NCBI RefSeq assembly: GCF_022668875.1
Contig: NZ_JAKGCR010000010.1
Coordinates: 1 to 64,000 of the forward strand
DNA: 64,000 nt
Reading direction: 5' to 3'
From: Domibacillus sp. PGB-M46
Lineage (GTDB): Bacteria > Bacillota > Bacilli > Bacillales > Domibacillaceae
The notes beneath the pieces were generated by a model. The model was given only the letters and a program-made list of their open reading frames with translations, had not been told where the DNA came from and did not search any database. Below are positions 16,785 to 24,709 of the stretch, one piece after another. The translations under genes and the position numbers were made by a program. Numbering within the stretch: position 1 is the first letter of the stretch; each line of letters begins with the position of its first letter.

Positions 16785-17579
16785 ATGAAAAAGGTACGTT
16801 TGGCTTCTTTACTATTGATGGTCGGAATGCTCGCCGCCTGCGGAAATGCGGAAGAAAAAGCAGAGCAAGCATCAGCGAGTGGTGATACGCTGAAAGTTAT
16901 TACAACAGCCGGCGGATATCCGTTTAATGCAACAAACCCAAGCACGAATGAGATAGAAGGGTTTATGATTGACATTGCCAAGGAAGCAACAAAGCGGGCG
17001 GATATGGACATGGAAATTGTAACAGGCGAATGGAATTCACTCATTCCTTCTCTGCAATCAGGCAAAGCGGATGTGATTGTGGATGGCATGTATATTACCG
17101 ATGAACGAAAAGAAGAAATTAACTTCACCGATCCGGTTTTTGGATTTGGAGAAGGGCTGATTGTTCAAGAAGGCGACAAAACCACTGCCTCTCTTGAAGA
17201 CTTAAAAGATAAAACGATCGGTGTTCAAATGGGCACATCGTTTAAAGACATGCTGGAAGAACAAAGCCCGGAATTGAATCTCGAAGTTAAAACCTACCAA
17301 ACATTGGCTGATTTGCTGAAAGATATTGAATCGAAACGTATTGATGCCGCTCTTGCCGATAAACCGGCTTTTACGTACATGAAAAGCCAAAATCCAAACA
17401 TGACCTATCGCATTGTAGACGAGTATGTACCTTCTTTATCTGGTGAGATCGGGCTAGGCGTGGCAAAAGAGAATACCGCTCTTGTTAAAAAGCTGAACAC
17501 ATCTATTGCAGAGATGAAAGAAGATGGAACGCTGACCTCCATCTATGAAAAATGGGGAGTAGAATGGGAGCAGCCGTAA
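16785..17579 (+). CDS. Amino-acid-type ABC transporter substrate-binding lipoprotein
   Basis: A 264-residue lipoprotein: signal ending in the lipobox LAAC at about residue 19, then an SBP_bac_3 domain. Typical features are LKVITTAGGYPFNAT, IEGFMIDIAKEATKRADM, WNSLIPSLQSGKADVIVDGM and ITDERKEEINFTDPVFGFG, and a C-terminal LNTSIAEMKEDGTLTSIYEKW. Proteins of this family bind polar amino acids. Position between a deglycase and a kinase suggests that the ligand is an amino acid carrying a sugar (fructosamine). A GAGGAGG ribosome binding site stands before ATG 16785. Confidence 0.88.
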   Translation: MKKVRLASLLLMVGMLAACGNAEEKAEQASASGDTLKVITTAGGYPFNATNPSTNEIEGFMIDIAKEATKRADMDMEIVTGEWNSLIPSLQSGKADVIVDGMYITDERKEEINFTDPVFGFGEGLIVQEGDKTTASLEDLKDKTIGVQMGTSFKDMLEEQSPELNLEVKTYQTLADLLKDIESKRIDAALADKPAFTYMKSQNPNMTYRIVDEYVPSLSGEIGLGVAKENTALVKKLNTSIAEMKEDGTLTSIYEKWGVEWEQP

Positions 17580-17668
17580 GTATAGCAAAATGGGAATTGA
17601 GCAGGAAAATCCTTTCTGTTATCAGGAAGGGTTCTGCCTTCCATAATCTATAAAAGGAGCGGATAGAT

Positions 17669-18343
17669 ATGCAGGAAATTTGGTCAAATATTGTTCTTTT
17701 TAGCCCCAGACTGCTTGAGGGCACCCTGATTACAATTCAGTTAACAGCCATTTCTTTAATTTTTTCCTTGATCATCGGACTTGCCGTTGCATTAGGTAAA
17801 ATCACACATAATAAAACCATCAACCGAATTTGCAATTTCTATATTAGTATTGTCCGCGGCACACCTCTTCTTGTCCAACTGCTTTATGTGTACTTTGTTT
17901 TTCCGGATATCGGCATATCCTTAACTGCTTTTCAAGCGGCGATTGTTGCTCTTTCTATTAATGAAAGTGCGTATTTAGCTGAAACATTTCGAGCGGGCAT
18001 CAAATCAATTCCAAAAGGACAGATGGAAGCTGCCCAGGCAATTGGGATGGACTACTCGCTGGCTATGCGCCGGATCATTCTGCCACAGGCCATTCGAAAT
18101 GTGATTCCGGCGATTGGAAATTCGGCCATTGTGTTAATTAAAAACTCTTCTCTTGCTGCGGTTATCACAGTGACGGAACTGATGCATAATGGAAACCTGC
18201 TGGCTGCTTCTACGTATCAAAACATTCAAATTTTTACGATGGTCGCTATTGTGTACTGGGTTCTTCACTATCCATTGTCTTTGTTTGTGGATTATTTAGA
18301 AAAGAGAGGGGCGGCTCACCATGTTACAAGTAACCAGCATTAA
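17669..18343 (+). CDS. Amino-acid-type ABC transporter permease
   Basis: A 224-residue inner-membrane permease of the HisM/GlnP family with about five transmembrane helices. The EAA loop is visible as [28 protein letters not shown] (residues about 128-155), which couples to the ATPase. [13 protein letters not shown] follows, as in polar amino-acid permeases. Only one permease gene is present, so it probably works as a homodimer. It overlaps the downstream ATPase gene by 23 bases, indicating tight co-translation. Confidence 0.92.
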   Translation: MQEIWSNIVLFSPRLLEGTLITIQLTAISLIFSLIIGLAVALGKITHNKTINRICNFYISIVRGTPLLVQLLYVYFVFPDIGISLTAFQAAIVALSINESAYLAETFRAGIKSIPKGQMEAAQAIGMDYSLAMRRIILPQAIRNVIPAIGNSAIVLIKNSSLAAVITVTELMHNGNLLAASTYQNIQIFTMVAIVYWVLHYPLSLFVDYLEKRGAAHHVTSNQH

Positions 18344-19088
18344 TAAATCTTTTCATGGCAAAGAAGTGATTAAAGGCATTGATCTCTCTATTCAAAAAGG
18401 AGAGGTCGTCGTGATTATTGGGCCGAGCGGAAGCGGAAAAAGTACGTTTTTGCGTATGATGAATGCGCTGGAATTTCCGACAGAAGGAGACGTATTGCTT
18501 GAAGGCGAATCGATTCTGTATCGAACCGTTGGAAACAAAAAAGTGCCAAGAAAAGAAAAAGAGCTAAGCAAATTTCGAGCAGAAGTAGGCATGGTATTTC
18601 AAGGATTTCATTTGTTTGCTCATAAAACGGTATTAGAAAATATCATTGAAGGGCCTATGCGCGTACGCAAAGTCAGCAAAGAAACGGCTATCTTAGAAGC
18701 GGAGCGCCTTTTACAAAAAGTAGGGCTGGCGGATAAACGTGATCAATACCCCCATGCTCTTTCAGGCGGCCAGCAGCAGCGTATTGCCATCGCGAGGGCC
18801 CTTGCTATGAAACCGAAAATCCTTCTTTTTGATGAGCCAACTTCCGCTTTGGACCCTGAATTGGTTGGCGAAGTGTTGCTGGTAATGAAAGAACTGGCGA
18901 ATGAAGGAATGACTATGGCTGTTGTGACACATGAAATGGGCTTTGCACGGGAAGTAGGCGACCGGATTATTTTTATTGACCAGGGTGTCATCGTACAGGA
19001 TGAACCGGCCCATCTTTTTTTCCATATCAATAACAACAATGACCGGATTAAGCGATTTTTAAATACTATTTCCAGAAATGTTGTGTAA
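18321..19088 (+). CDS. Amino-acid-type ABC transporter ATP-binding protein
   Basis: A 255-residue GlnQ/HisP-type ATPase. Walker A is GPSGSGKST (about residue 33), the Q loop is [11 protein letters not shown], the ABC signature is [16 protein letters not shown], Walker B is [14 protein letters not shown] and the switch His is in VVTHEMGFA. It drives the importer whose permease and binding protein precede it. Compared with GlnQ it has an extra charged insertion around residues 65-85 ([16 protein letters not shown]), seen in some members that import modified amino acids. Confidence 0.92.
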   Translation: MLQVTSINKSFHGKEVIKGIDLSIQKGEVVVIIGPSGSGKSTFLRMMNALEFPTEGDVLLEGESILYRTVGNKKVPRKEKELSKFRAEVGMVFQGFHLFAHKTVLENIIEGPMRVRKVSKETAILEAERLLQKVGLADKRDQYPHALSGGQQQRIAIARALAMKPKILLFDEPTSALDPELVGEVLLVMKELANEGMTMAVVTHEMGFAREVGDRIIFIDQGVIVQDEPAHLFFHINNNNDRIKRFLNTISRNVV

Positions 19089-19135
19089 TAATTTATAGCT
19101 GTTTAAATGAATGATCAAAAAATGAGGTGCTGAAT

Positions 19136-19972
19136 ATGAAAATTATTGGAGTGGGCGATAACGTTGTCGATTATTACAAAGACCGCGAGGAAATTTTCCC
19201 AGGAGGCAATGCAGTGAATGTAGCTGTGCTGGCCAGGAGATATGGAGCCAGAGCTGCTTCCTATATGGGGATTGTCGGAAATGACCGCTCCGCGGCACAT
19301 TTATTGGAGAGCTTAACAGCAGAAAACATTGATATCTCGACCGTCCGGCAGGTATGTGGACCAAATGGCGAATCCGTCATTGCCTTAACAGAAGAGCTGG
19401 ACCGGGTATTTGTCGGATCGAATAAGGGCGGCGTTCAGTCATCGGTTAGACTGAATTTTAATGAACAGGATCTTGCCTGCATCGCGCAGCATGATATTCT
19501 GCATAGCAGTATGTATAGTCATACAGAAACCGATATTGCTTTACTATCCCGGCACATTCCGGTTTCGTTTGATTTTTCATTTAAATACGAAGAAGACTAC
19601 CTGCAGCTTCTCTGCCCGCATGTAACTTACGCATTTTTTTCGGGGAGTGAGCTGACAGAAGAAGAAGGCATTCGTCTGCTTCACCGGGCAAACGAGTTAG
19701 GCGCAGCTGTTTGTGTCATGACAAGAGGAGAAAAAGGAGCGATCGCTTTGGCAGATGGAAAGCTGTACAAGCAGGGAATCGTCCCGGCAGCTGTCGTCGA
19801 TACACTTGGAGCGGGCGATTCTTTTATTGCCATGACATTGGTTGACTATTACGAGAATCGGGATATGGCCTCCGCTTTACAAAAAGCCGCTCAGGCTGCA
19901 GCCGCCACTTGTGAATTCTATGGAGCTTTCGGATACGGGGTTCCTAAAAAAGAAGCAGAAAACATTTTATAA
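19136..19972 (+). CDS. frlD: Fructosamine 6-kinase-like PfkB family sugar kinase
   Basis: A 278-residue PfkB/ribokinase-family kinase. MKIIGVGDNVVDYY and FPGGNAVNVAVLARRYG match the N-terminus of fructoselysine 6-kinase FrlD; the ATP and catalytic signature VVDTLGAGDSFIAM holds the catalytic Asp. It would phosphorylate the imported fructosamine at carbon 6 to supply the FrlB-like deglycase. ATG 19136 lies after GAGGTG; the TTG at 19127 has no site. Same strand and spacing as the transporter genes imply one operon. Confidence 0.85.
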   Translation: MKIIGVGDNVVDYYKDREEIFPGGNAVNVAVLARRYGARAASYMGIVGNDRSAAHLLESLTAENIDISTVRQVCGPNGESVIALTEELDRVFVGSNKGGVQSSVRLNFNEQDLACIAQHDILHSSMYSHTETDIALLSRHIPVSFDFSFKYEEDYLQLLCPHVTYAFFSGSELTEEEGIRLLHRANELGAAVCVMTRGEKGAIALADGKLYKQGIVPAAVVDTLGAGDSFIAMTLVDYYENRDMASALQKAAQAAAATCEFYGAFGYGVPKKEAENIL

Positions 19973-20028
19973 CAGTACACATGCTGTGAGTAGAATGCAA
20001 AGCCGTGCTTTTATGGAAGGAGGACATC

Positions 20029-20757
20029 ATGAAAAGCGAGGAAGCAGACATTCCTTATTACCAGAAGTTAAAAAAAATCTTTATTAACCATATTAAAAAC
20101 GGGAAATTGAGCTACGGAGATAAAATCCCTTCTGAAAGAGAGCTTGCAGATATCTACCAAGTAAGCCGGATGACAGCCCGGCATGCGGTTATGATACTTG
20201 AAAGAGAAGGCTTTGTAGAAAGAAGGGTGGGGGCTGGAACTTTTATTACAAATGAACGAATCCGGTGGAACACCGTTACCGTTAACAGCTTTACAAAAGG
20301 CATGCAGGATAAAGGACGGGCTCCCTCCACCAAAACATTAATTATGGAGGAAAGAGAAGCAGACGCACAGACGGCAGAACAATTAAAAGTGTCAGAAGGT
20401 GAGCGGCTTTTTTACTTGAAACGGCTTCGCAAAGTGGACAATACTCCGTTAGCCATTGAAGTCAGCCAAATCCCTTATCGATACTGCCCTCAAATTGAAC
20501 ATTATATGGAAGATAATGTTTCTCTCTATCATGTGCTCCATCAATATTTTGATATTCAGCTTATCCGCCAAAAACAATATATGAAAATATCTCTGGCTTC
20601 CCAGTCTGAAAGTACATTGTTGGGAGTTCCTGATTTAAGTCCTTGTATATCCATAGAAGGGCAGGCATTTACAGAATCAGGCCAACCGATTGAAGTTTCA
20701 CAAACGCTTGCAAGAGGAGACTTAGTGGAATTTTACTCGGAACCTTCAAACCCATAA
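20029..20757 (+). CDS. GntR-family regulator, HutC/UTRA subfamily (copy 1)
   Basis: A 242-residue repressor-like protein. Residues about 8-75 are the GntR winged helix (YGDKIPSERELADIYQVSRMTARHAVMILEREGFVERRVGAGTFI), and residues about 95-240 the UTRA effector domain (LKRLRKVDNTPLAIEVSQIPYRYCP ... GDLVEFYSEPSNP). UTRA domains bind sugar phosphates or amino-sugar phosphates. It closes the frl operon and is a likely FrlR equivalent that binds the GGTATATACC sites. I chose ATG 20029 because of the GGAAGGAGG in front. A paralogue follows at 21832. Confidence 0.9.
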   Translation: MKSEEADIPYYQKLKKIFINHIKNGKLSYGDKIPSERELADIYQVSRMTARHAVMILEREGFVERRVGAGTFITNERIRWNTVTVNSFTKGMQDKGRAPSTKTLIMEEREADAQTAEQLKVSEGERLFYLKRLRKVDNTPLAIEVSQIPYRYCPQIEHYMEDNVSLYHVLHQYFDIQLIRQKQYMKISLASQSESTLLGVPDLSPCISIEGQAFTESGQPIEVSQTLARGDLVEFYSEPSNP

Positions 20758-20793
20758 GGAAGTGTAAATCCGTTTTGGTAAAAAGGAGGTGGC

Positions 20794-21652
20794 ATGACGA
20801 TGAAATCTGTATTTTTTCGGTAAACCGATCCGACACTTTAAAACAGCAGGAGAACTGACAGGCCTGACAATTGCCTGCTTCTTATTTGCATTCGGCACCA
20901 ATCAGCTGTTGACGCCAGCTGAACTTCTGGCTGGCGGACTGGGTGGTGTTTGTGTGATTTTTTATCATTTATTTGGGTGGCCAATTGGAACTCAGTATTT
21001 TTTATTCAACGTGCCGCTGCTTGTACTTGGGTATCTTCATATTGGCAAAAAGTTTATTGTGTATACTATTTATTCTGTGATCGTTTCTTCCATTTTCTTT
21101 GATTGGATACCGGTTGAGCCGATATGGACAGAAGATGTCATGCTGAATGCGGTTTTCGGTGCCATTATTTCAGGAACCGGTGCTGCCGTTATTTTGAGGC
21201 TGGGTGGATCTGTTGGCGGTTTGGACATTTTATCCCGGGTGATGGCCAAGTACTTTAATATAACGATAGGAAAGTTTGGGCTGATTTTCAGTGCGTGTAT
21301 CGTCCTGATTTCAGCGCTCCTATTCGATGCCCAGTCGGCTATGTATACGATCATTTCTTTTTTTGTCGGCACGAAAACATATGATGCGATTTTGAATATT
21401 GCTGAAAAAAGCACAGTGTTGATTGTGACGGACCAGGGGGATGAGATTTCTTCTACATTAAACCGTCTTTTTAACCGGGGCATCACTTCCTGGAAGGCAT
21501 ATAGTGATGCGGAAAGAACGGTGCTGCTGTGTGTGATTATTAATATTGAATGGTCGGAATTAATTCGTGTCGTAAAAGCAGTAGATGCAGATTCATTTGT
21601 AACGTCTGTTCCTACCCGGAAAACATTCGGCCGTTTTCATGTGAATTGGTAA
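20794..21652 (+). pseudogene. YitT-family membrane protein with an N-terminal frameshift
   Basis: From 20909 on the frame encodes a YitT/DUF2179 protein: several membrane helices (GTGAAVILRLGGSVGGLDILSRV is the family signature) and a C-terminal cytosolic DUF2179 domain. The natural start, after AAAAGGAGG at 20782-20788, is ATG 20794 or 20800, but that frame ends after CGG at TAA (20821). Removing one T from the T6 run at 20812-20817 restores MKSVFFGKPIRHFKTAGELTG, typical of YitT N-termini, continuous with the rest. So this is a single-base frameshift: true mutation, sequencing error or slippage-controlled expression. Function of YitT proteins is unknown. Confidence 0.8.
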
Positions 21653-21681
21653 GGGGAAAGAATAAACCAGCATAAGAAAAA

Positions 21682-21720
21682 GCAGAGCGGCTCCTTATTC
21701 CAAAGGAACCGCTTTTTTCT
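21682..21720 (+). terminator. Terminator after the yitT-like gene
   Basis: AGCGGCTCC pairs with GGAACCGCT, followed by six T. Confidence 0.8.
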
Positions 21721-21761
21721 AACACTTATCCTTTTCTAATAAACCGTTTTCTTTCTCAATA

Positions 21762-21790
21762 TGTTATATCTAATATATACTGATATAACA
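21762..21790. promoter_or_regulatory. Inverted repeat upstream of the second GntR gene
   Basis: TGTTATATC and GATATAACA form a 9-bp perfect inverted repeat with an 11-base spacer, 42 bp before the start. An autoregulatory operator is likely. Confidence 0.6.
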
Positions 21791-21831
21791 AGAAAGTCAT
21801 TCTTATATAATGGACAAAGTTGGTGGTAAAG

Positions 21832-22566
21832 ATGTTGAATAAATCAGAAGAGAATACGCCTTATTATCAACAAATAAGAGAAATGCTGCTCGAGGAAATC
21901 AAAAGCGGAAAGTTAAAACACGGTGATAAAATCCCTTCTGAAAGAGAGCTGTCCGAAACATTAAAAATCAGCAGAATGACCATCCGCCATGCCATTGACC
22001 TTTTAGAAAGGGAAGGGGTTGTCGAACGGCGTCCGCGGGTCGGCACGTTTGTGGCAAACCGCCGGATCAGATGGAACTTTATCACCGTCAACAGCTTTAC
22101 AAAAGGAATGATTGATAAAGGGTTTAAGCCTTCTACAAAAAAAATACATATGCTTTTCGAAAAAGCAGATGAACATCTAGCAAAAGTTCTTGATATTGAT
22201 GTAGGGGAAGAAGTTTTTTCTTTGAAACGCCTGAGAATCGTAGATGAAATTCCCATTGCGATTGAATTGAGCCAGATTCCTTATAAATACTGCGAAGGAA
22301 TTGAGAAATACATGGAGGATAATGCTTCTTTGTACGAGGTATTAGCCCAGAAATATGGAATCCAATTGAAAAAACAAAAACAACGCATGAAAATTTCCTA
22401 CTCTAACTCATCTGAAAGCAAACTGCTGCAGCTTAAACCGGAAAGCCCATGTTTATGGATTCAAGGCACAACCCACGATATGTCAGGCCGCATTATCGAA
22501 TACACAAATGGACTAGCAAGAGGAGATCTGGTTGAATTTTACTCAGAGCCGACCAATCCTTCTTAA
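21832..22566 (+). CDS. GntR-family regulator, HutC/UTRA subfamily (copy 2)
   Basis: A 244-residue paralogue of the regulator at 20029: both share HGDKIPSERELSE, VNSFTKGMxDKG, AIELSQIPYxYC, MEDNxSLYxVL and the C-terminal ARGDLVEFYSEP. The winged helix (residues about 8-72) and UTRA domain are intact. It has its own promoter region with the palindrome at 21762. Its recognition helix (KISRMTIRHAID) is close to that of copy 1, so the two may compete for the same operators. I chose ATG 21832 although only a weak GGTGG precedes it. It ends 46 bp before octad array L. Confidence 0.9.
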   Translation: MLNKSEENTPYYQQIREMLLEEIKSGKLKHGDKIPSERELSETLKISRMTIRHAIDLLEREGVVERRPRVGTFVANRRIRWNFITVNSFTKGMIDKGFKPSTKKIHMLFEKADEHLAKVLDIDVGEEVFSLKRLRIVDEIPIAIELSQIPYKYCEGIEKYMEDNASLYEVLAQKYGIQLKKQKQRMKISYSNSSESKLLQLKPESPCLWIQGTTHDMSGRIIEYTNGLARGDLVEFYSEPTNPS

Positions 22567-22611
22567 ACGGCCTGCAGGACCGACAAGAAAGAATCGCTAT
22601 TTTAATCTTTC

Positions 22612-22691
22612 GTATACATGCATACTCATATACAAATATACCTGTATATGAGTATATGCATATACATGTATATTTGTATCTATGTAGATTT
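22612..22691. repeat. Octad array L: ten units, outlying copy
   Basis: Ten 8-bp units in phase from GTATACAT to GTAGATTT. The second (GCATACTC), ninth (GTATCTAT) and last are degenerate. It is 7 kb from the nearest other array, across the frl operon, and so may mark the far edge of the plasmid-derived segment. Confidence 0.85.
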
Positions 22692-22710
22692 TGAAGGCGC
22701 TATAAATATA

Positions 22711-22746
22711 TGAAAAGAAGCTCCTATTTAGCCAGGGGCTTTTTTT
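22711..22746. terminator. Terminator-like hairpin
   Basis: AGCTCC and GGGGCT pair across ten bases, followed by seven T on the plus strand. Confidence 0.55.
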
Positions 22747-22855
22747 CATATATTTATCATTGTTCAAAAAAAGAAGCTCCGCTGTAATGAAATGGAATAG
22801 TGAATAGAAATCTGGCATATGAATGAAATAAGCTGAAATAATAGGGGGATGTACG

Positions 22856-23056
22856 ATGAATGTTCACAGTGAAAAGCCTGTATACTATAACGGTTACGGC
22901 TTAGACAAATTAGCACCAATAAATAAAAAAGCCTACAAAGAGTTTGTAGTTAAACCTAACCATATACGAGATGAAGGAAGCATCTCTTCTTTTCCCTATT
23001 TCCCTTATATGAAGAGGTTAACGATTGATAAAGGATCCCCAAATACGTTGTCCTGA
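22856..23056 (+). CDS. Small hypothetical protein, possibly a truncated gene
   Basis: A 66-residue frame starting MNVHSEKPVYYNGYGLDKL, with a good AGGGGGG site 8 bases upstream and a strong terminator soon after. The first 35 residues look protein-like (KKAYKEFVVKPN); the tail (SSFPYFPYMKRL) is less so. I do not recognise a family. It may be the N-terminal stub of a longer gene. Confidence 0.4.
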   Translation: MNVHSEKPVYYNGYGLDKLAPINKKAYKEFVVKPNHIRDEGSISSFPYFPYMKRLTIDKGSPNTLS

Positions 23057-23094
23057 AAATAAACAGAGGTGATCCAAAACCATTCTTATTTAAA

Positions 23095-23140
23095 AGAAAT
23101 GAAAAAAGCTGCAGCAGCCACTGCAGCTTTTTTCATTTCT
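23095..23140. terminator. Bidirectional terminator with a 20-bp perfect stem
   Basis: GAAATGAAAAAAGCTGCAG pairs perfectly with its complement across the loop CAGCCA, with six T on either strand. Confidence 0.9.
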
Positions 23141-23200
23141 GCTACATGGTTTGACATTTCTACAAACTGCGTAGACTTTTTATCATCTTCGGCGAGAATA

Positions 23201-23228
23201 CCCCCACTTCAAGCTTGCTAAGTGGGGG
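23201..23228. repeat. GC-rich hairpin resembling an IS200/IS605 end
   Basis: CCCCCACTT and AAGTGGGGG pair around CAAGCTTGCT, followed by GAGTTCAA. From memory such hairpins occur at right ends of IS200/IS605-type elements in Bacillaceae. No transposase or TnpB frame is nearby, so at most it is a relic. Confidence 0.3.
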
Positions 23229-24125
23229 GGAGTTCAAAAAATACTGCTCCTGCCTTCATAAGGCCTCCGTTTGATCAGCCAGTAAACCAGTGGAATTTTC
23301 CGCTGCTTAATGGAATGTCAGAACATTGATTTACTAAAAGACCCATCGTGAGACCCTCATTAACGAAAGTAAAAAAATGTAATTTAATCAGAGCTTTTTT
23401 CTGCTGAGCGTGTCGTTTGTCTTCAGTATCCAGTAAATCGTGCATGGCGGCGTAAGAGAGCGGCTTTACATACTGTACGCAGAAGAGATATGAACAGGCA
23501 GCAGGCAAGAATGATTTTTTCGATGAAAACGGTACTAGGTTATTCTTATCCTTTAATAACAAGACAGTATAAGATAGCTGTTTCTCAAAGCTGCTGCGAA
23601 ACCGACAAGATGAGAAAGAGGAACAGGGCTACAAGCACCTGTTTCCGCGACCGGGGGGCAGACCTCTTCTAAGATATCGATTTATGGGATAAATAAAAAG
23701 GGTATAGCCGGTTTCCTTCTATGTAAGGAGTATATATGTATGGAACGCTTTATTTTCTCTATATTTATTGGATGATGACACTACGATGGCTTAAAAGAAA
23801 TTTTGATTACTTGTTAACATGTCGGCATATTCGCGTACAGTACATATACTTCAATCAAGTTTTGATCAGCCCTTCCCTTACATAAAGGCACCATCTGTTC
23901 GCAATGTTACCGGCTATTAAGAACAGCCATATTTTAAAATGTAATATACTAGATTGGGGAGCTGGAAGATCTGTATTTTCTGTCTATATTTGACGAGATA
24001 ATGTATAAATCCATGAATCCTTATCAAAAAACGTATCTCATCTTTAAAGAATGAACATTTTATCCATTGCAGAGCCTTTCTCCAATAACGGTTTTCTTCT
24101 ATTAAATAATAAATCTCTTAAAATA

Positions 24126-24141
24126 TGTTTCACGTGAAACA
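24126..24141. other. parS site for Spo0J/ParB
   Basis: TGTTTCACGTGAAACA is a 16/16 match to the Bacillus subtilis parS consensus, a perfect palindrome. In Bacillus these sites load the CTP-dependent clamp ParB (Spo0J) and SMC near the chromosome origin. It is not adjacent to a parAB operon of the Spo0J type here. The match is seen directly; function is inferred. Confidence 0.85.
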
Positions 24142-24240
24142 ATTTTGATAGATTTATAGACTTAAAACCTTTACAGTGCAACAAACCAGGTTTCTTAGTT
24201 GTCTGAAAAGGTGGGCTGCTTGTGAGAGGGAAAAGGCAAA

Positions 24241-24414
24241 CTACCTGCTAGTTACCGCTGCATAAGCTTCCAAAGAGGGCGGGCCTATAAAAATAAGTCC
24301 TCTTGCCGCCATTTCTGTTTCAAGCAGATAAATAAAATCAGGCGTTAATTTTAAACGTAATGCATCCATATAAGCTTCTATTAAATACTCATCCGCAATG
24401 TCTATTTTACACAA
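24241..24414 (-). CDS. sda: Sda-like sporulation histidine kinase inhibitor
   Basis: A 57-residue protein. From residue 6, IADEYLIEAYMDALRLKLTPDFIYLLETEMAARGL aligns throughout with the helical hairpin of B. subtilis Sda ([33 protein letters not shown]). Sda binds the DHp domain of KinA and blocks sporulation while DNA replication is disturbed. I chose a TTG start at 24414 because AGGAGGAG lies about 9 bases upstream and this gives Sda-like length; the longer frame from 24456 would add 14 residues upstream of the ribosome binding site. The C-terminal 15 residues extend beyond Sda. A copy next to parS and near a plasmid replicon is notable. Confidence 0.75.
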   Translation of the reverse strand: MCKIDIADEYLIEAYMDALRLKLTPDFIYLLETEMAARGLIFIGPPSLEAYAAVTSR

Positions 24415-24709
24415 TGTGCCTGCTCCTCCTCTATGGTTACGAGGCAGTTCAGCCATCTTAGTCTTTAGACCGTAGATCTGAAACTTTGCGTCCCAGCCTT
24501 TCGACTGGTTTGCCTTTTTCTGCTTTTCTTAATAAAAAGGTAAACAAAAATAAATCAACAAAAGTCTATTTATCATTTTACAAAAACAGCTTCAAAATGT
24601 CATTTTTTAAAATGAAAATTCACAAAAAAGTAAATGATTCACCTTTTAACAGATATGTACCGGAAAAAAGATAAAATGAGCAGAGAAATAAGGCGAAAGG
24701 AGAAAGGGA

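Larger units (their letters stand above)
23141..24240. other. Gene-poor debris region with parS
   Basis: No supportable gene. The frames at about 23275-23562 (minus) and 23490-23672 (plus) lack motifs. The region contains a GC-rich hairpin at 23201 and the parS site at 24126. Confidence 0.5.

Noticed and set aside
23275-23672. Overlapping minus and plus frames near the GC hairpin
   Set aside because: Both are short, overlap each other, have no start signals and contain no motif.
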